The position numbers and the translations under genes were made by a program. This document shows, in pieces, positions 11,302 to 22,500 of a stretch of DNA of 64,000 nucleotides. This stretch comes from Yamagishiella unicocca (taxonomy: Eukaryota; Chlorophyta; Chlorophyceae; Chlamydomonadales; Volvocaceae), in contig BDSL01000009.1 of the NCBI GenBank assembly GCA_003116995.1, positions 1 through 64,000 on the forward strand, written 5' to 3'. How positions within the stretch are numbered: position 1 is the first letter of the stretch; each line of letters opens with the position of its first letter. The notes under the pieces are model-generated. The model saw nothing but the letters and a program-made list of their open reading frames with translations. It did not search any database and was not told the DNA's origin.

Positions 11302-14300
11302 CTAAGTAAGTCGGTTGAGCGCAACTTTGTGCCGGCGTTGGATCCTGGTTTTGTTGATGAAGAGGTTCTGCAGTTCGGCACTGGTGATGAGGTGGGCCCC
11401 GGTGTTCTGGTCCACCAGAGATTGCAGATCTAGGCCGAGCTCCACTAGGGGCATAACATACCGGTAGGGCAGTGGGAGTTGGGCGTCGGCCCGACCCCTC
11501 GCTAGCTGGACCGCCTCATATAGGGTGTTGATTTCTGGGGCATAAGGCTGACCGGCGGCCGTGATGGCGATCCCGCTCTCCCTTGCCAGCGATAGCTGTT
11601 TTAGGGTTACGTAGTAGCAGCTGGCGCCTGCAAGGCGGTGCATGGGCTGGGGTCCCGCATAGTCGTGTTGCAGCTTGAGCATGGCACGGGTGACCACCCC
11701 TAGGCGCCCTGGGTCATTGAGTGCCAGGACGAGCGCTCGGGTCGAGCGTTGCACATAGGTGGGCAGCAGTGAGCCCACACCTAGGCCGTACATCTCTGCT
11801 GGGTGGAGGATAGCTCGTGTTGGGAAGCTGGGAGTTATGTAGTAGCACTTTTTGGCTATCCTGGCGATCATTGCATCTAGCATTCGGATATCATTTGGGG
11901 TGTACGCCATAGTGGGAAAGCTGTACGCCACCACCGACTGGATGCACGTTTGGAGGACGCGTAGGCGCTGGTCGGGTGACGCCATGCAGGACAGCAGCTG
12001 GGTGCCTTTTTCTGTCACGGCTTGGCTTACGTAGCGGAGGTGGGGCCCCCAGTTGAGCGTAAGTGTGACGTTCACCCCGAGGTACTTGTAGGGGTCCGTT
12101 GGGGGGGTGTAGGGTACCAATTTTCCGCCGATTTTAATTTTGTCACAAAGGATTGATTTCAGCGTGCGTTCACACGTGGGGCCCTTTATTGACGTGTCGT
12201 GGCCGGCACGCTTGTGTAGGATTCCGGTGACCGCACACTTTTTGTTGTTCACCTTCATGCCGGCCCAGGCGGCGTATTGGCTGATCTTGTCGCACTGGGT
12301 TTGAAGGTCTTGTGGGTTGGTGGCCAGTACGGCGAGGTCATCTGCGTACGCCGCAGAACTGCAGTTATAACGGATGTTCTCGTTCTTGTCAAGGCATCCA
12401 TAGTGGTAGCCGCGGCCGCCGGCATGTAGCCATCGTAGCATAGGTTCGATAAAGATTATGAACAGGACCGGGGACAGTGTGTCTCCCTGTACAGTGCCTC
12501 GTTCGATGTGGATGGGGTTGGTGGTCCCATGCTCGGTACGGACTGCCGTGCGTGCTTGGGAGTACAGGTTGCGAATTACGAGGATAAGGTCTTCTGGTAA
12601 TCCTAGGTCCCACATGACCTGTAGGAGTAGGTCGTGTGAGATGGTATTGAATGCACTGCTGAAATCTATGTATGCGGCATACAGGTCCTGCCGTGTTAGT
12701 GCCGAGTCCTCAATGGCGTGTATGAGGTTTAGGATCTGACGTTCGGTGTTGCGGTAGGCCAGGAACCCTTCCTGTGCCTCGCTGAACAGGTTGAGTGCTG
12801 CCGCCACGTCTCCTATGGCGACGGTGAGGAGGCTAGTCCAGAGCTTGTAGGTTGTGTTGGCGAGTGCGATGGGGCGGTAGTTGTTGAGGGTTGTGGGATC
12901 GCCGGGCTTAGGCAACAGAACCGTGGTAGAGGTGGTCCACTCGCGCGGGGTCTCCGCTTTCACCCACATGACTAGCATTAGGTCGTGCATAGCGGCATGC
13001 ACCTCGGCCGGTAGCGCTTTCAGGAGCTCGTTTGGGATCCCATCGGGTCCTGGCGCCTTGTTGCGGGACAGGTGTGTTAGGCACGTTTGGAAGTTTGTTG
13101 GGTCAGCTATAGAGGCGAGGAGGCTATGGCTCCGCGGGTCTTTCGGGCTGTGGAGCGTGAATGGGTCTGTGGTTGTTGGGCCGGGTAGGAAGGGATACGT
13201 GCGTTGCACCTCTTCCGGGCGGTAGAGTCCGGTCCGGGGCCCTGTTACGGCAACTGCCTGGTCCTGGTAGTAGGTGTGGATGGCCTCCAGGATGGTGTCC
13301 GCGTCAGTGCAGAGCTCCTTACTGGTCGGGTGTTGCACAGCGGGGATTCCCCGCTCGCCTTGGGCGGAAGTAAATATCTCCTTGTGAGCCTGGCGGGCCT
13401 TGGTGGTCAGTCTGTGTCGGAACCTGTTGCGGGCTTTCGTGACATTGTTCTGGGTCTCCTTCCGCACTAGGAGATGTAGGGCTATCCCGACTTCACGGAT
13501 TTGCGCGAGGAGGCCAGTCGTCCTGGTGTTGGCCCTCCGGGGTGGTCTAGGGGTGGGCATTCTTATCGCACGGGTGTTGGTGGTGCGGCGGGGGGGGGTA
13601 GGTGAGCCTGGTCGGTCGGTTGGTCGTTGGTCGGCCTGTGAGGGCGTGCGGCGGGTCTGTCCAGCGGGAGTGTCGGGTTGCGCAGGGTGTCGCGCGCCTA
13701 TCGTGTCATTCAGCTCAGTCTCGTATAGCTCTTTTAGCTGCTTGTGTTGTGTGTAAAGCTTTTTGATTTGGCGTGATGTTTTCCGTGGCGCATGCTTCTT
13801 TCCAGTTTTGGGCGGTTTCCTGGGGCAACAGTCGAGGAGAGTGGTCAAGGCTCCGTCTAGTATGCCCTGCAGCTCGGCCGCGAGGGTGTCCACGTTTGTC
13901 TCCTGAATTGCCGTGCTTGTACTGAGCTGAGCTGCCATTTCCTCGGCGGTGGTTGGCTGAGCGCCCGTGGCGATGGCCGTTGATGTGTGTGCGGCGAGTG
14001 CGGCTTCGATTTCCCGCTTGGCAGGCCGTAGCTTGGCCATCAGGGCCGCTGTTGCGGTGGTAAGGGATGCTCTCATCGTATTTGTCGCTTTCTGGAGTGC
14101 GGCAGCAGGTATAGGCAGCACAATGTCCCTCCACGAGGGGGGTACCGGCCTTGTCTCTGTGTTTTGCGTGCGGGGAGTGGGGCCGCGGGCCTCCCACAGG
14201 CGCATGTTCGCTATGGGCAGTCGGGCGTGGACCGGGTTGTGGTCGAAGGACCCCCCAGCTACTGTTATCATTTCAGTGGGACGCGGGGTCGGGTTTGCGG

Positions 14301-14697
14301 TGGTCGTGCCGGTGCCCCGGTTCAGGACTGCTGCCCTGAGCGGAGCGTTGAGCAGGATGTCGTCGATTCGGCTTCTGTGTGTAGCCGTTTCGTTTTGGAG
14401 CTGCGTGTACGACATTTGCCGTCCGGTGCCTGGCGCTTGGATTGGTTCGAGGTGGTTGGCCAGTGCGAAGGCCGAGTGTTGTCTGTCTACCGTGTCCATT
14501 GTGTTGGTGCTGCGCTCATTGGGGTGAAGCACTGCATTAAAGTCTCCGCTGATGATAAGGTGATTGCCTGCTGCCGCCACGGCGGCGGTTACCCCTGCAC
14601 AGTAGCTGTAGATTGCGTCCCGGATGTGCGTGTCCTCCGGGCAGTACACACCGATCACGTGTAGGGGTATGCTGCGCGGTGTTGCTATAACGCAGTG
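11302..14697 (-). pseudogene. Retrotransposon ORF, second part: AP endonuclease C-terminus and reverse transcriptase
   Basis: The open frame continues the AP endonuclease with SGDFNAVLHP, RIDDILLN and FDHNPVHARL, which match its catalytic Asp/Asn and His motifs. A Pro/Arg/Thr-rich linker is followed by reverse transcriptase: PKPGDPTTLNNYRPIAL, AYIDFSSAFNTISHDLL (first catalytic Asp), GTVQGDTLSPVLF, and AYADDLAVL near 12340 (catalytic Asp pair). The frame is the same as that of the upstream part at 16264-17728. Removing the 1566-bp insert and one 3-bp duplication deletes 1569 bp, a multiple of three, which restores a continuous frame. The domain itself looks intact at all core RT motifs. It ends at a TAG at 11302. 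Confidence 0.9.
14695..14697. repeat. 3-bp target duplication of the CACTA-like element (left)
   Basis: gtg precedes the left terminus CACTC and is repeated as gtg at 16264-16266 after the right terminus. A 3-bp duplication is the rule for CACTA/EnSpm transposons. Three bases alone are weak evidence; the exact restoration of the host reading frame strengthens it. Confidence 0.7.
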
Positions 14698-14723
14698 CAC
14701 TCGGGGAACGGCCGTCTCTTGAG
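14698..14723 (+). repeat. Left terminal inverted repeat of the CACTA-like element
   Basis: It begins CACTCGGGGAACGG, ends CTCTTGAG, and pairs with 16239-16263 over about 25 positions with a few mismatches and one single-base gap. Confidence 0.8.
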
Positions 14724-15071
14724 GAGGCGTCTTATCTCTTGAACATCCCTTGAGGGGCTGTTGAGGGACTCTCTAGCAGCCCTTTGCCTGCAGCTCAAGA
14801 GACCTGGCGGAATGCTAAAGGGGTTCACCCCAGGGTTCACTGAAGGGACGCTCAAGAATATCGTAAGGGAACTGCTAAAGATGGATAAGCTCAAGGGCAG
14901 CTCCTAAGAAGGATTAAAGTTCAAGAGGACAGCTCGAGAACAGTTTTAAGACCGGCTCAAGGACAGCTAAAGTGCGCCCTTACATGTTTGATACAGATTG
15001 AAAGCAAGTTGAAAGCAAAGTTGAAAGCAAGATCGAAGGACGGTTTGAATCATAATGCTTCCTCTCAAATG

Positions 15072-15107
15072 TCCGTACAACCCGGCCCCTGGGCCGGGTT
15101 GTACGGA
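15072..15107. repeat. 17-bp-arm palindrome inside the CACTA-like element
   Basis: The arms 15072-15088 (tccgtacaacccggccc) and 15091-15107 are perfect reverse complements separated by only two bases. As RNA or extruded DNA this would form a very stable GC-rich hairpin. Its role is unknown; it could be a terminator-like or structural element, or the trace of a nested insertion. Confidence 0.85.
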
Positions 15108-16238
15108 TCCTCCTCCCGCTTCCTCACATTGACAGGATAGTATAATGGATAGTATGATCGAATAGCACAAGGAATCTTATTTTACATAGTTTTGAGATAC
15201 ATTGACTAAAGGCTGCTCATGTAGTGACTCGTAGCGTCGGACTTCTGACTTTGACCGGACTTGACCTGACAACGACTGACCCAGCCCTCACATCCGGTGA
15301 CGAACCTTACGTGACTTTCCATATAACCTTATTTGGCCCTGGTTGTCCGGGCTATGGGACGATGCCTGCGGACAGGATAGTAAGCCGTTACAGCTGCGCA
15401 ACAAGCAGAAGCCTGCACATACTCTGTACCATATAATTACATATCATATTCTCCGGTTTGCTGTGCAGTTCCTGTGAACAAGACCGCGGCCAAGGTCTAC
15501 AGCGATGGAGCGATGAAGAGGAAATGGGCAGCAGTGATGGGCCAGGGGGCCTTTTTGCCCTGCCGGTGGACACATGTGCTTACGGTGCAGCGCCCGCGAA
15601 ACGGCCAAGCAGGCGGCTGCGGAATTCCGCACGGGGTGGGGGGGCTGCTCCGGTCGGGAAGCAAGGCCATAAATTACCGGCGGTGACAGTGGGGGTGTGG
15701 AGAAAGCCAAGGCTGTGGATAAGCCGGGCAAGAAGGCGTGTAAGTGAGCAGGACGACGTAAGCACTTAATATGCAGGACGACTTGTAGGGTTACATAAGC
15801 TGGCGGTCGACATGGGCAGGGTGACTTGAACAAACATTCTTGTGCCAGACATGTGGCAGATATTTGGTGCACCAACGTACACTCAATTGGTAGCGTGCTG
15901 TATGCTAGCGTGCGCTAGTTATTTACTGATTTCAATGTGATTTACCACGTTTCGTATGCTTGTTTGCTTGGTCCGTTAAGATGTATCCTTCTTCTCACCT
16001 TTAGCTGCTTCTTTGGGGGTCGGTTGAGTTTAGTGTGCGACTCTTTAGCGGCGAGCCTTTAGCAGGCTGTTAAGGACACCCTTGAGGAGGCCTTGAGGGC
16101 TGTCCTTTTCTGTAACCCTTTAGGTTTGAACCCTCCACACGAAAGAGAGTGCTCAAGGCGCGTGCCTCAAGGGATACTCAAGGGTCCAACTAAAGAGCAA
16201 ACTCAAGGCAATAAGGTAAGGAGCGCGCTCAAGGGTAG

Positions 16239-16263
16239 CTCAAGAGGTCCCGTTCCCCGCGTG
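16239..16263 (-). repeat. Right terminal inverted repeat of the CACTA-like element
   Basis: The inverted sequence starts CACGCGGGGAACGG and reaches CTCTTGAG, matching the left terminus. It is followed by the gtg duplication at 16264-16266. Confidence 0.8.
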
Positions 16264-17728
16264 GTGGCTGATGTACCCTGCTAGCCGTTTCGGGGGTTGG
16301 ATGGGCGTGGTGGCGTTCATGCGGCTGTACTTGTCGGCTACAGCTACCAGTACCCCCGGATCGCCTGTCCAGGGTTTAGAGGAGCTATAGATCCGGTATC
16401 CTGCGTGTTCGGCCTGCATAACCCGTCGGAGCCAGTCAGTGCGGTGGCCAAGTTTGGTTTCTGTGAGCACGATAATGTCGGCGTTCCATTCACGCACATT
16501 GCAGAGGACGGTTTCGAGTTTGTTGTATAGGCCACGCACGTTGTGCGTGACGAGATGCAGGGATTGCGGCGGCCGCGTTCCGGGGGGTGCAGCGTCGTTC
16601 GGGGGTTCCACTGGAGTGGTTGGTACGCGCGGGCGCGTCTCGTCAGTCGTTTGCGCCGCTGGTGGTGCCTGTTGGTTTGCTTGGGCGGCGCCCTGGGTCA
16701 CGGTTTCACCTGCCGCGGCTTGGTTGTTTCTCCTTTCAGGGCTGCGTTCTGGTGGCTGCGTTTGGTTTGGGGCGGCTTGTTGTTCCGGGTGTTCCCGGGC
16801 TCTCCCGCCGGTCAGTGCGGCGAGGTAGTCCATGATGGTGCGGGGCTGCTTGTGGATGGCCGTGTTCGCGTCGTTTGGAGGGGGGTTAGCGGGAGGCTGC
16901 CGTTTGCGCCGTTTGGCCGGGGCTTCTGCGCGTGGGGGTGGTCTTTCCGTCGGTTCCGTGTCGGTTTGGTTGCGCATGAGTTGGTGGATCCCTGCATTCG
17001 CATCGGGCCCAGACAGCGTATCTCCGACCATGATAAATTCGCCCCCCACGGCCCATCGTACGGTGACGCTCGGGTTGCGCCTTTCAGCGGCTCGCCTCCG
17101 CTGGGTGCCTGGCGGTTGGTCAGTGGTTCCGTTCGCCGGTGTTCCCCCATCGTACTGTGCATGTCGTACGTTGTCGCCTGGTGGGTCTGTATGCGGGATC
17201 TCGTGGGCCGGGTCCGGCAGCGGGTGCTGGAAGGCTGGTGGGGCAGGCACGTCGGCCATGGGCCCAGTTTCCGGGTTGTGTTCGTGGCGTTCGTGTGTGT
17301 CGAGGTAGTAGAGGGTACCTTTGATACAGCTCCAGTTTTCGGCGCTCATGTCTCTGCGTCCTTCCGACAGCGACTCAATTTTTGTCCAGTTGTTTCCCTC
17401 CCTTTTGACCGCGTATGTGTGCACTTTTCCATGTACTGTGAAGCCAAGGTTTCGTGCAGGCTGCGGGAGCATGCCAAGGATCTGCTCCTTTGTAGGTCGA
17501 GGGGGGGGCAGTGTGTTGACCCGTCGGAGGATAAGGTGGCGATCCGCCTGACCCGCTATTGTAGAGCAGTTGGCCAGGTAGTGGTTAATGGCATATTCGC
17601 TGAAGTAACCGTTGGGTCGGTAGCATGCAGACCATGCATTTGCCAGCTGGGCTGTCTCGGGTGTCGGGTGGTTGTGGCTGTTCTGTGCCGTTAGATGTGC
17701 TAGTGTGGATTCACAGTAGCGTAGGACG
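16264..17728 (-). pseudogene. Retrotransposon ORF, first part: protease-like N-terminus and start of AP endonuclease
   Basis: The frame runs in from the satellite junction with no initiating ATG belonging to the element. Near the start, GYFSEYAINHYL and, about 70 residues on, VHTYAVKREGNNW resemble the second half of Josephin-type cysteine proteases (the GFFS and HWFTVRK regions of ataxin-3). The catalytic Cys block that should lie upstream is absent, which suggests 5' truncation. A long Pro/Arg/Gln-rich linker follows. HLVTHNVRGLYNK and VLTETKLGHR then start the AP endonuclease (catalytic Asn and Glu). The frame is cut by the CACTA-like element and resumes at 14697. Protease assignment is tentative; the endonuclease assignment is firm. 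Confidence 0.78.
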
Positions 17729-17740
17729 GATTCCACACTA
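17729..17740. repeat. Target-site duplication, right copy
   Basis: gattccacacta is identical to 7093-7104 and marks the 5' end of the minus-strand retrotransposon. Just inside, 17701-17713 carries an inverted near-copy (tagtgtgga...), so the 5' junction is a short inverted repeat. Confidence 0.85.
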
Positions 17741-18120
17741 AAAGGGTGGTGACCTTAGGAGAAGTCCATGTGCATGTAGTAGTAACTGTTACAATCCCTA
17801 GCATTCCAGCCGCCAGTACACATAAACCCATGGTGCGTTTACAGGGCGTTTTACAGATCTGACCGAAGTCCAGAAAGTGGAAATTTGTATTAAACATACC
17901 TTGAAGAGTCCACAGTAAAAGGGTGGTGACCTTAGGCGAAGTCCGTGTGCATGTAGTAGTAACCGTTACAATCCCTAGATATAGCATTCCAGCTGCCAGT
18001 ACACGTAAAACCATGGTGCATTTACAGGGCATTTTAGAGATCTGACCGAAGTCTAGAAAGTGGAAATTTGTATTAAACATACCTTGAAGATTCCACACTA
18101 AAAGGGTGGTGACCTTAGGC

Positions 18121-19560
18121 GAAGTCCATGTGCATGTAGTAGTAACTGTTACAATCCCTAGCATTCCAGCCGCCAGTACACATAAACCCATGGTGCGTTT
18201 ACAGGGCGTTTTACAGATCTGACCGAAGTCCAGAAAGTGGAAATTTGTATTAAACATACCTTGAAGAGTCCACAGTAAAAGGGTGGTGACCTTAGGCGAA
18301 GTCCGTGTGCATGTAGTAGTAACCGTTACAATCCCTAGATATAGCATTCCAGCTGCCAGTACACGTAAAACCATGGTGCATTTACAGGACGTTTTACAGA
18401 TCTGACCGAAGTCCAGAAAGTGGAAATTTGTATTAAAGATACCTTGAAGAGTCCACAGTAAAAGGGTGGTGACCTTAGGCGAAGTCCGTGTGCATGTAGT
18501 AGTAACCGTTACAATCCCTAGATATAGCATTCCAGCTGCCAGTACACGTAAAACCATGGTGCATTTACAGGGCATTTTAGAGATCTGACCGAAGTCTAGA
18601 AAGTGGAAATTTGTATTAAACATACCTTGAAGATTCCACACTAAAAGGGTGGTGACCTTAGGCGAAGTCCATGTGCATGTAGTAGTAACTGTTACAATCC
18701 CTAGCATTCCAGCCGCCAGTACACATAAACCCATGGTGCGTTTACAGGGCGTTTTACAGATCTGACCGAAGTCCAGAAAGTGGAAATTTGTATTAAACAT
18801 ACCTTGAAGAGTCCACAGTAAAAGGGTGGTGACCTTAGGCGAAGTCCGTGTGCATGTAGTAGTAACCGTTACAATCCCTAGATATAGCATTCCAGCTGCC
18901 AGTACACGTAAAACCATGGTGCATTTACAGGACGTTTTACAGATCTGACCGAAGTCCAGAAAGTGGAAATTTGTATTAAAGATACCTTGAAGAGTCCACA
19001 GTAAAAGGGTGGTGACCTTAGGCGAAGTCCGTGTGCATGTAGTAGTAACCGTTACAATCCCTAGATATAGCATTCCAGCTGCCAGTACACGTAAAACCAT
19101 GGTGCATTTACAGGGCATTTTAGAGATCTGACCGAAGTCTAGAAAGTGGAAATTTGTATTAAACATACCTTGAAGATTCCACACTAAAAGGGTGGTGACC
19201 TTAGGCGAAGTCCATGTGCATGTAGTAGTAACTGTTACAATCCCTAGCATTCCAGCCGCCAGTACACATAAACCCATGGTGCGTTTACAGGGCGTTTTAC
19301 AGATCTGACCGAAGTCCAGAAAGTGGAAATTTGTATTAAACATACCTTGAAGAGTCCACAGTAAAAGGGTGGTGACCTTAGGCGAAGTCCGTGTGCATGT
19401 AGTAGTAACCGTTACAATCCCTAGATATAGCATTCCAGCTGCCAGTACACGTAAAACCATGGTGCATTTACAGGACGTTTTACAGATCTGACCGAAGTCC
19501 AGAAAGTGGAAATTTGTATTAAAGATACCTTGAAGAGTCCACAGTAAAAGGGTGGTGACC
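18121..19560. repeat. 543-bp higher-order repeat of the satellite
   Basis: Marker variants recur with a 543-bp period: cataaaccc at 18181, 18724 and 19267, and attaaagatacc at 18432, 18975 and 19518. 543 equals 177 + 183 + 183, so a three-monomer block has been amplified as a unit. Successive copies look nearly identical by eye, which implies recent amplification. Confidence 0.85.
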
Positions 19561-22500
19561 TTAGGCGAAGTCCGTGTGCATGTAGTAGAAACTGTTACAA
19601 TCCCTAGCATTCCAGCCGCCAGTACAAGTAAAACCATGGTGCATTTACAGGGCGTTTTACAGATCTGACCGAAGTCCAGAAAGTGGAAATTTGTATTAAA
19701 CATACCTTGAAGAGTCCACAGTAAAAGGGTGGTGACCTTAGGCGAAGTCCATGTGCATGTAGTAGTAACTGTTACAATCCCTAGCATTCCAGCCGCCAGT
19801 ACACGTAAAACCGTGGTGCATAAAACCATGGTGCAGAAAGTGGAAATTTGTATTAAACATACCTTGAAGAGTCCACAGTAAAAGGGTGGTGACCTTAGGC
19901 GAAGTCCATGTGCATGTAGTAGTAACTGTTACAATCCCTAGCATTCCAGCCGCCAGTACACATAAACCCATGGTGCGTTTACAGGGCGTTTTACAGATCT
20001 GACCGAAGTCCAGAAAGTGGAAATTTGTATTAAACATACCTTGAAGAGTCCACAGTAAAAGGGTGGTGACCTTAGGCGAAGTCCGTGTGCATGTAGTAGT
20101 AACCGTTACAATCCCTAGATATAGCATTCCAGCTGCCAGTACACGTAAAACCATGGTGCATTTACAGGACGTTTTACAGATCTGATCGAAGTCCAGAAAG
20201 TGGAAATTTGTATTAAACATACCTTGAAGAGTCCACAGTAAAAGGGTGGTGACCTTAGGCGAAGTCCGTGTGCATGTAGTAGAAACTGTTACAATCCCTA
20301 GCATTCCAGCCGCCAGTACAAGTAAAACCATGGTGCATTTACAGGGCGTTTTACAGATCTGACCGAAGTCCAGAAAGTGGAAATTTGTATTAAACATACC
20401 TTGAAGAGTCCACAGTAAAAAGGTGGTGACCTTAGGCGAAGTCCGTGTGCATGTAGTAGTAACTGTTACAATCCCTAGCATTCCAGCCGCCAGCACACGT
20501 AAAACCATGGTGCATTTACAGGACGTTTTACAGATCTGATCGAAGTCTAGAAAGTGGAAATTTGTATTAAACATACCTTGAAGAGTCCACAGTAAATGGG
20601 TGGTGACCTTCGGAGAAGTCCGTGTGCATGTAGTAGTAACTGTTACAATCCCTAGCATTCCAGCCGCCAGTACAAGTAAAACCATGGTGCATTTACAGGG
20701 CGTTTTACAGATCTGACCGAAGTCAGAAAGTGGAAATTTGTATTAAACATACCTTGAAGAGTCCACAGTAAAAGGGTGGTGACCTTAGGCGAAGTCCGTG
20801 TGCATGTAGTAGTAACCGTTACAAAGTAGTAACTGTTACAATCCCTAGCATTCCAGCCGCCAGCACACGTAAAACCATGGTGCATTTACAGGGCGTTTTA
20901 GAGATCTGACCGAAGTCTAGAAAGTGGAAATGTTTATTAAACATACCTTGAAGAGTCCACAGTAAATGGGTGGTGACCTTCGGAGAAGTCCGTGTGCATG
21001 TAGTAGTAACTGTTACAATCCCTAGCATTCCAGCCGCCAGTACAAGTAAACCCATGGTGCATTTACAGGGCGTTTTACAGATCTGACCGAAGTCCAGAAA
21101 GTGGAAATTTGTATTAAACATACCTTGAAGAGTCCACAGTAAAAGGGTGGTGACCTTCGGCGAAGTCCGTGTGCATGTAGTAGTAACCGTTACAATCCCT
21201 AGATATAGCATTCCAGCTGCCAGTACACGTAAAACCATGGTGCATTTACAGGGCATTTTACAGATCTGACCGAAGTCCAGAAAGTGGAAATTTGTATTAA
21301 ACATACCTTGAAGAGTCCACAGTAAAAGGGTGGTGACCTTAGGCGAAGTCCGTGTGCATGTAGTAGTAACCGTTACAATCCCTAGATATAGCATTCCAGC
21401 TGCCAGTACACGTAAAACCATGGTGCATTTACAGGGCATTTTAGAGATCTGACCGAAGTCTAGAAAGTGGAAATTTGTATTAAACATACCTTGAAGATTC
21501 CACACTAAAAGGGTGGTGACCTTAGGCGAAGTCCATGTGCATGTAGTAGTAACTGTTACAATCCCTAGCATTCCAGCCGCCAGTACACATAAACCCATGG
21601 TGCGTTTACAGGGCGTTTTACAGATCTGACCGAAGTCCAGAAAGTGGAAATTTGTATTAAACATACCTTGAAGAGTCCACAGTAAAAGGGTGGTGACCTC
21701 AGGCGAAGTCCGTGTGCATGTAGTAGTAACCGTTACAATCCCTAGATATAGCATTCCAGCTGCCAGTACACGTAAAACCATGGTGCATTTACAGGACGTT
21801 TTACAGATCTGACCGAAGTCCAGAAAGTGGAAATTTGTATTAAACATACCTTGAAGAGTCCACAGTAAAAGGGTGGTGACCTTAGGCGAAGTCCGTGTGC
21901 ATGTAGTAGTAACTGTTACAATCCCTAGCATTCCAGCCGCCAGCACACGTAAAACCATGGTGCATTTACAGGACGTTTTACAGATCTGACCGAAGTCTAG
22001 AAAGTGGGAATTTGTATTAAACATACCTTGAAGAGTCCACAGTAAAAGGGTGGTGACCTTCGGAGAAGTCCGTGTGCATGTAGTAGTAACTGTTACAATC
22101 CCTAGCATTCCAGCCGCCAGTACACATAAACCCATGGTGCGTTTACAGGGCGTTTTACAGATCTGACCGAAGTCCAGAAAGTGGAAATTTGTATTAAACA
22201 TACCTTGAAGAGTCCACAGTAAAAGGGTGGTGACCTCAGGCGAAGTCCGTGTGCATGTAGTAGTAACCGTTACAATCCCTAGATATAGCATTCCAGCTGC
22301 CAGTACACGTAAAACCATGGTGCATTTACAGGACGTTTTACAGATCTGACCGAAGTCCAGAAAGTGGAAATTTGTATTAAACATACCTTGAAGAGTCCAC
22401 AGTAAAAGGGTGGTGACCTTAGGCGAAGTCCGTGTGCATGTAGTAGTAACTGTTACAATCCCTAGCATTCCAGCCGCCAGCACACGTAAAACCATGGTGC

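Larger units (their letters stand above)
14698..16263. mobile_element. Non-autonomous CACTA-like DNA transposon inserted in the LINE
   Basis: A 1566-bp insert with imperfect terminal inverted repeats: the left starts CACTCGGGGAACGG and the inverted right end reads CACGCGGGGAACGG, both followed within ten bases by CTCTTGAG. The subterminal 300 bp on each side are packed with CTTGAG/CTCAAG hexamers in both orientations, as expected for transposase-binding repeats of CACTA elements. A 3-bp duplication flanks it. There is no transposase or other credible coding sequence inside, so it would depend on a partner element. It separates the AP endonuclease of the LINE into two halves and must be younger than the LINE insertion. 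Confidence 0.82.
7105..17728 (-). mobile_element. Dualen/RandI-type non-LTR retrotransposon, 5' truncated and interrupted
   Basis: A minus-strand LINE sits inside the satellite, bounded by a 12-bp target duplication and ending 3' in an (AAT)6 microsatellite tail. Without the nested DNA element it is about 9.05 kb. Read 5' to 3' on the minus strand it encodes a Josephin/OTU-like protease remnant (about 17330-17640), AP endonuclease (16264-16560 continuing at 14697-14200), reverse transcriptase (about 13100-12000), a PCIF1-like segment (about 9150-9420), RNase H (about 8270-8710), and a CCHC finger plus restriction-like endonuclease (about 7500-7950). Having both an AP-type and a restriction-like endonuclease together with RNase H and a cysteine protease is the published hallmark of Dualen. 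The 5' end lacks the start of the protease, and two frame changes break the coding region. No LTRs are present. Confidence 0.88.

Noticed and set aside
15072..15107. Hairpin as a bacterial-style terminator
   Set aside because: There is no following T tract and the context is a eukaryotic transposon; kept only as a palindrome.
15444..15875. 143-residue minus-strand open frame inside the CACTA-like element
   Set aside because: No transposase features, Cys/Pro/Leu-rich composition, and not supported by neighbouring frames.
7105..17728. LTR retrotransposon or viral insertion
   Set aside because: No LTRs, integrase, gag or capsid features; AP endonuclease, RT order and a microsatellite tail are those of a non-LTR element.
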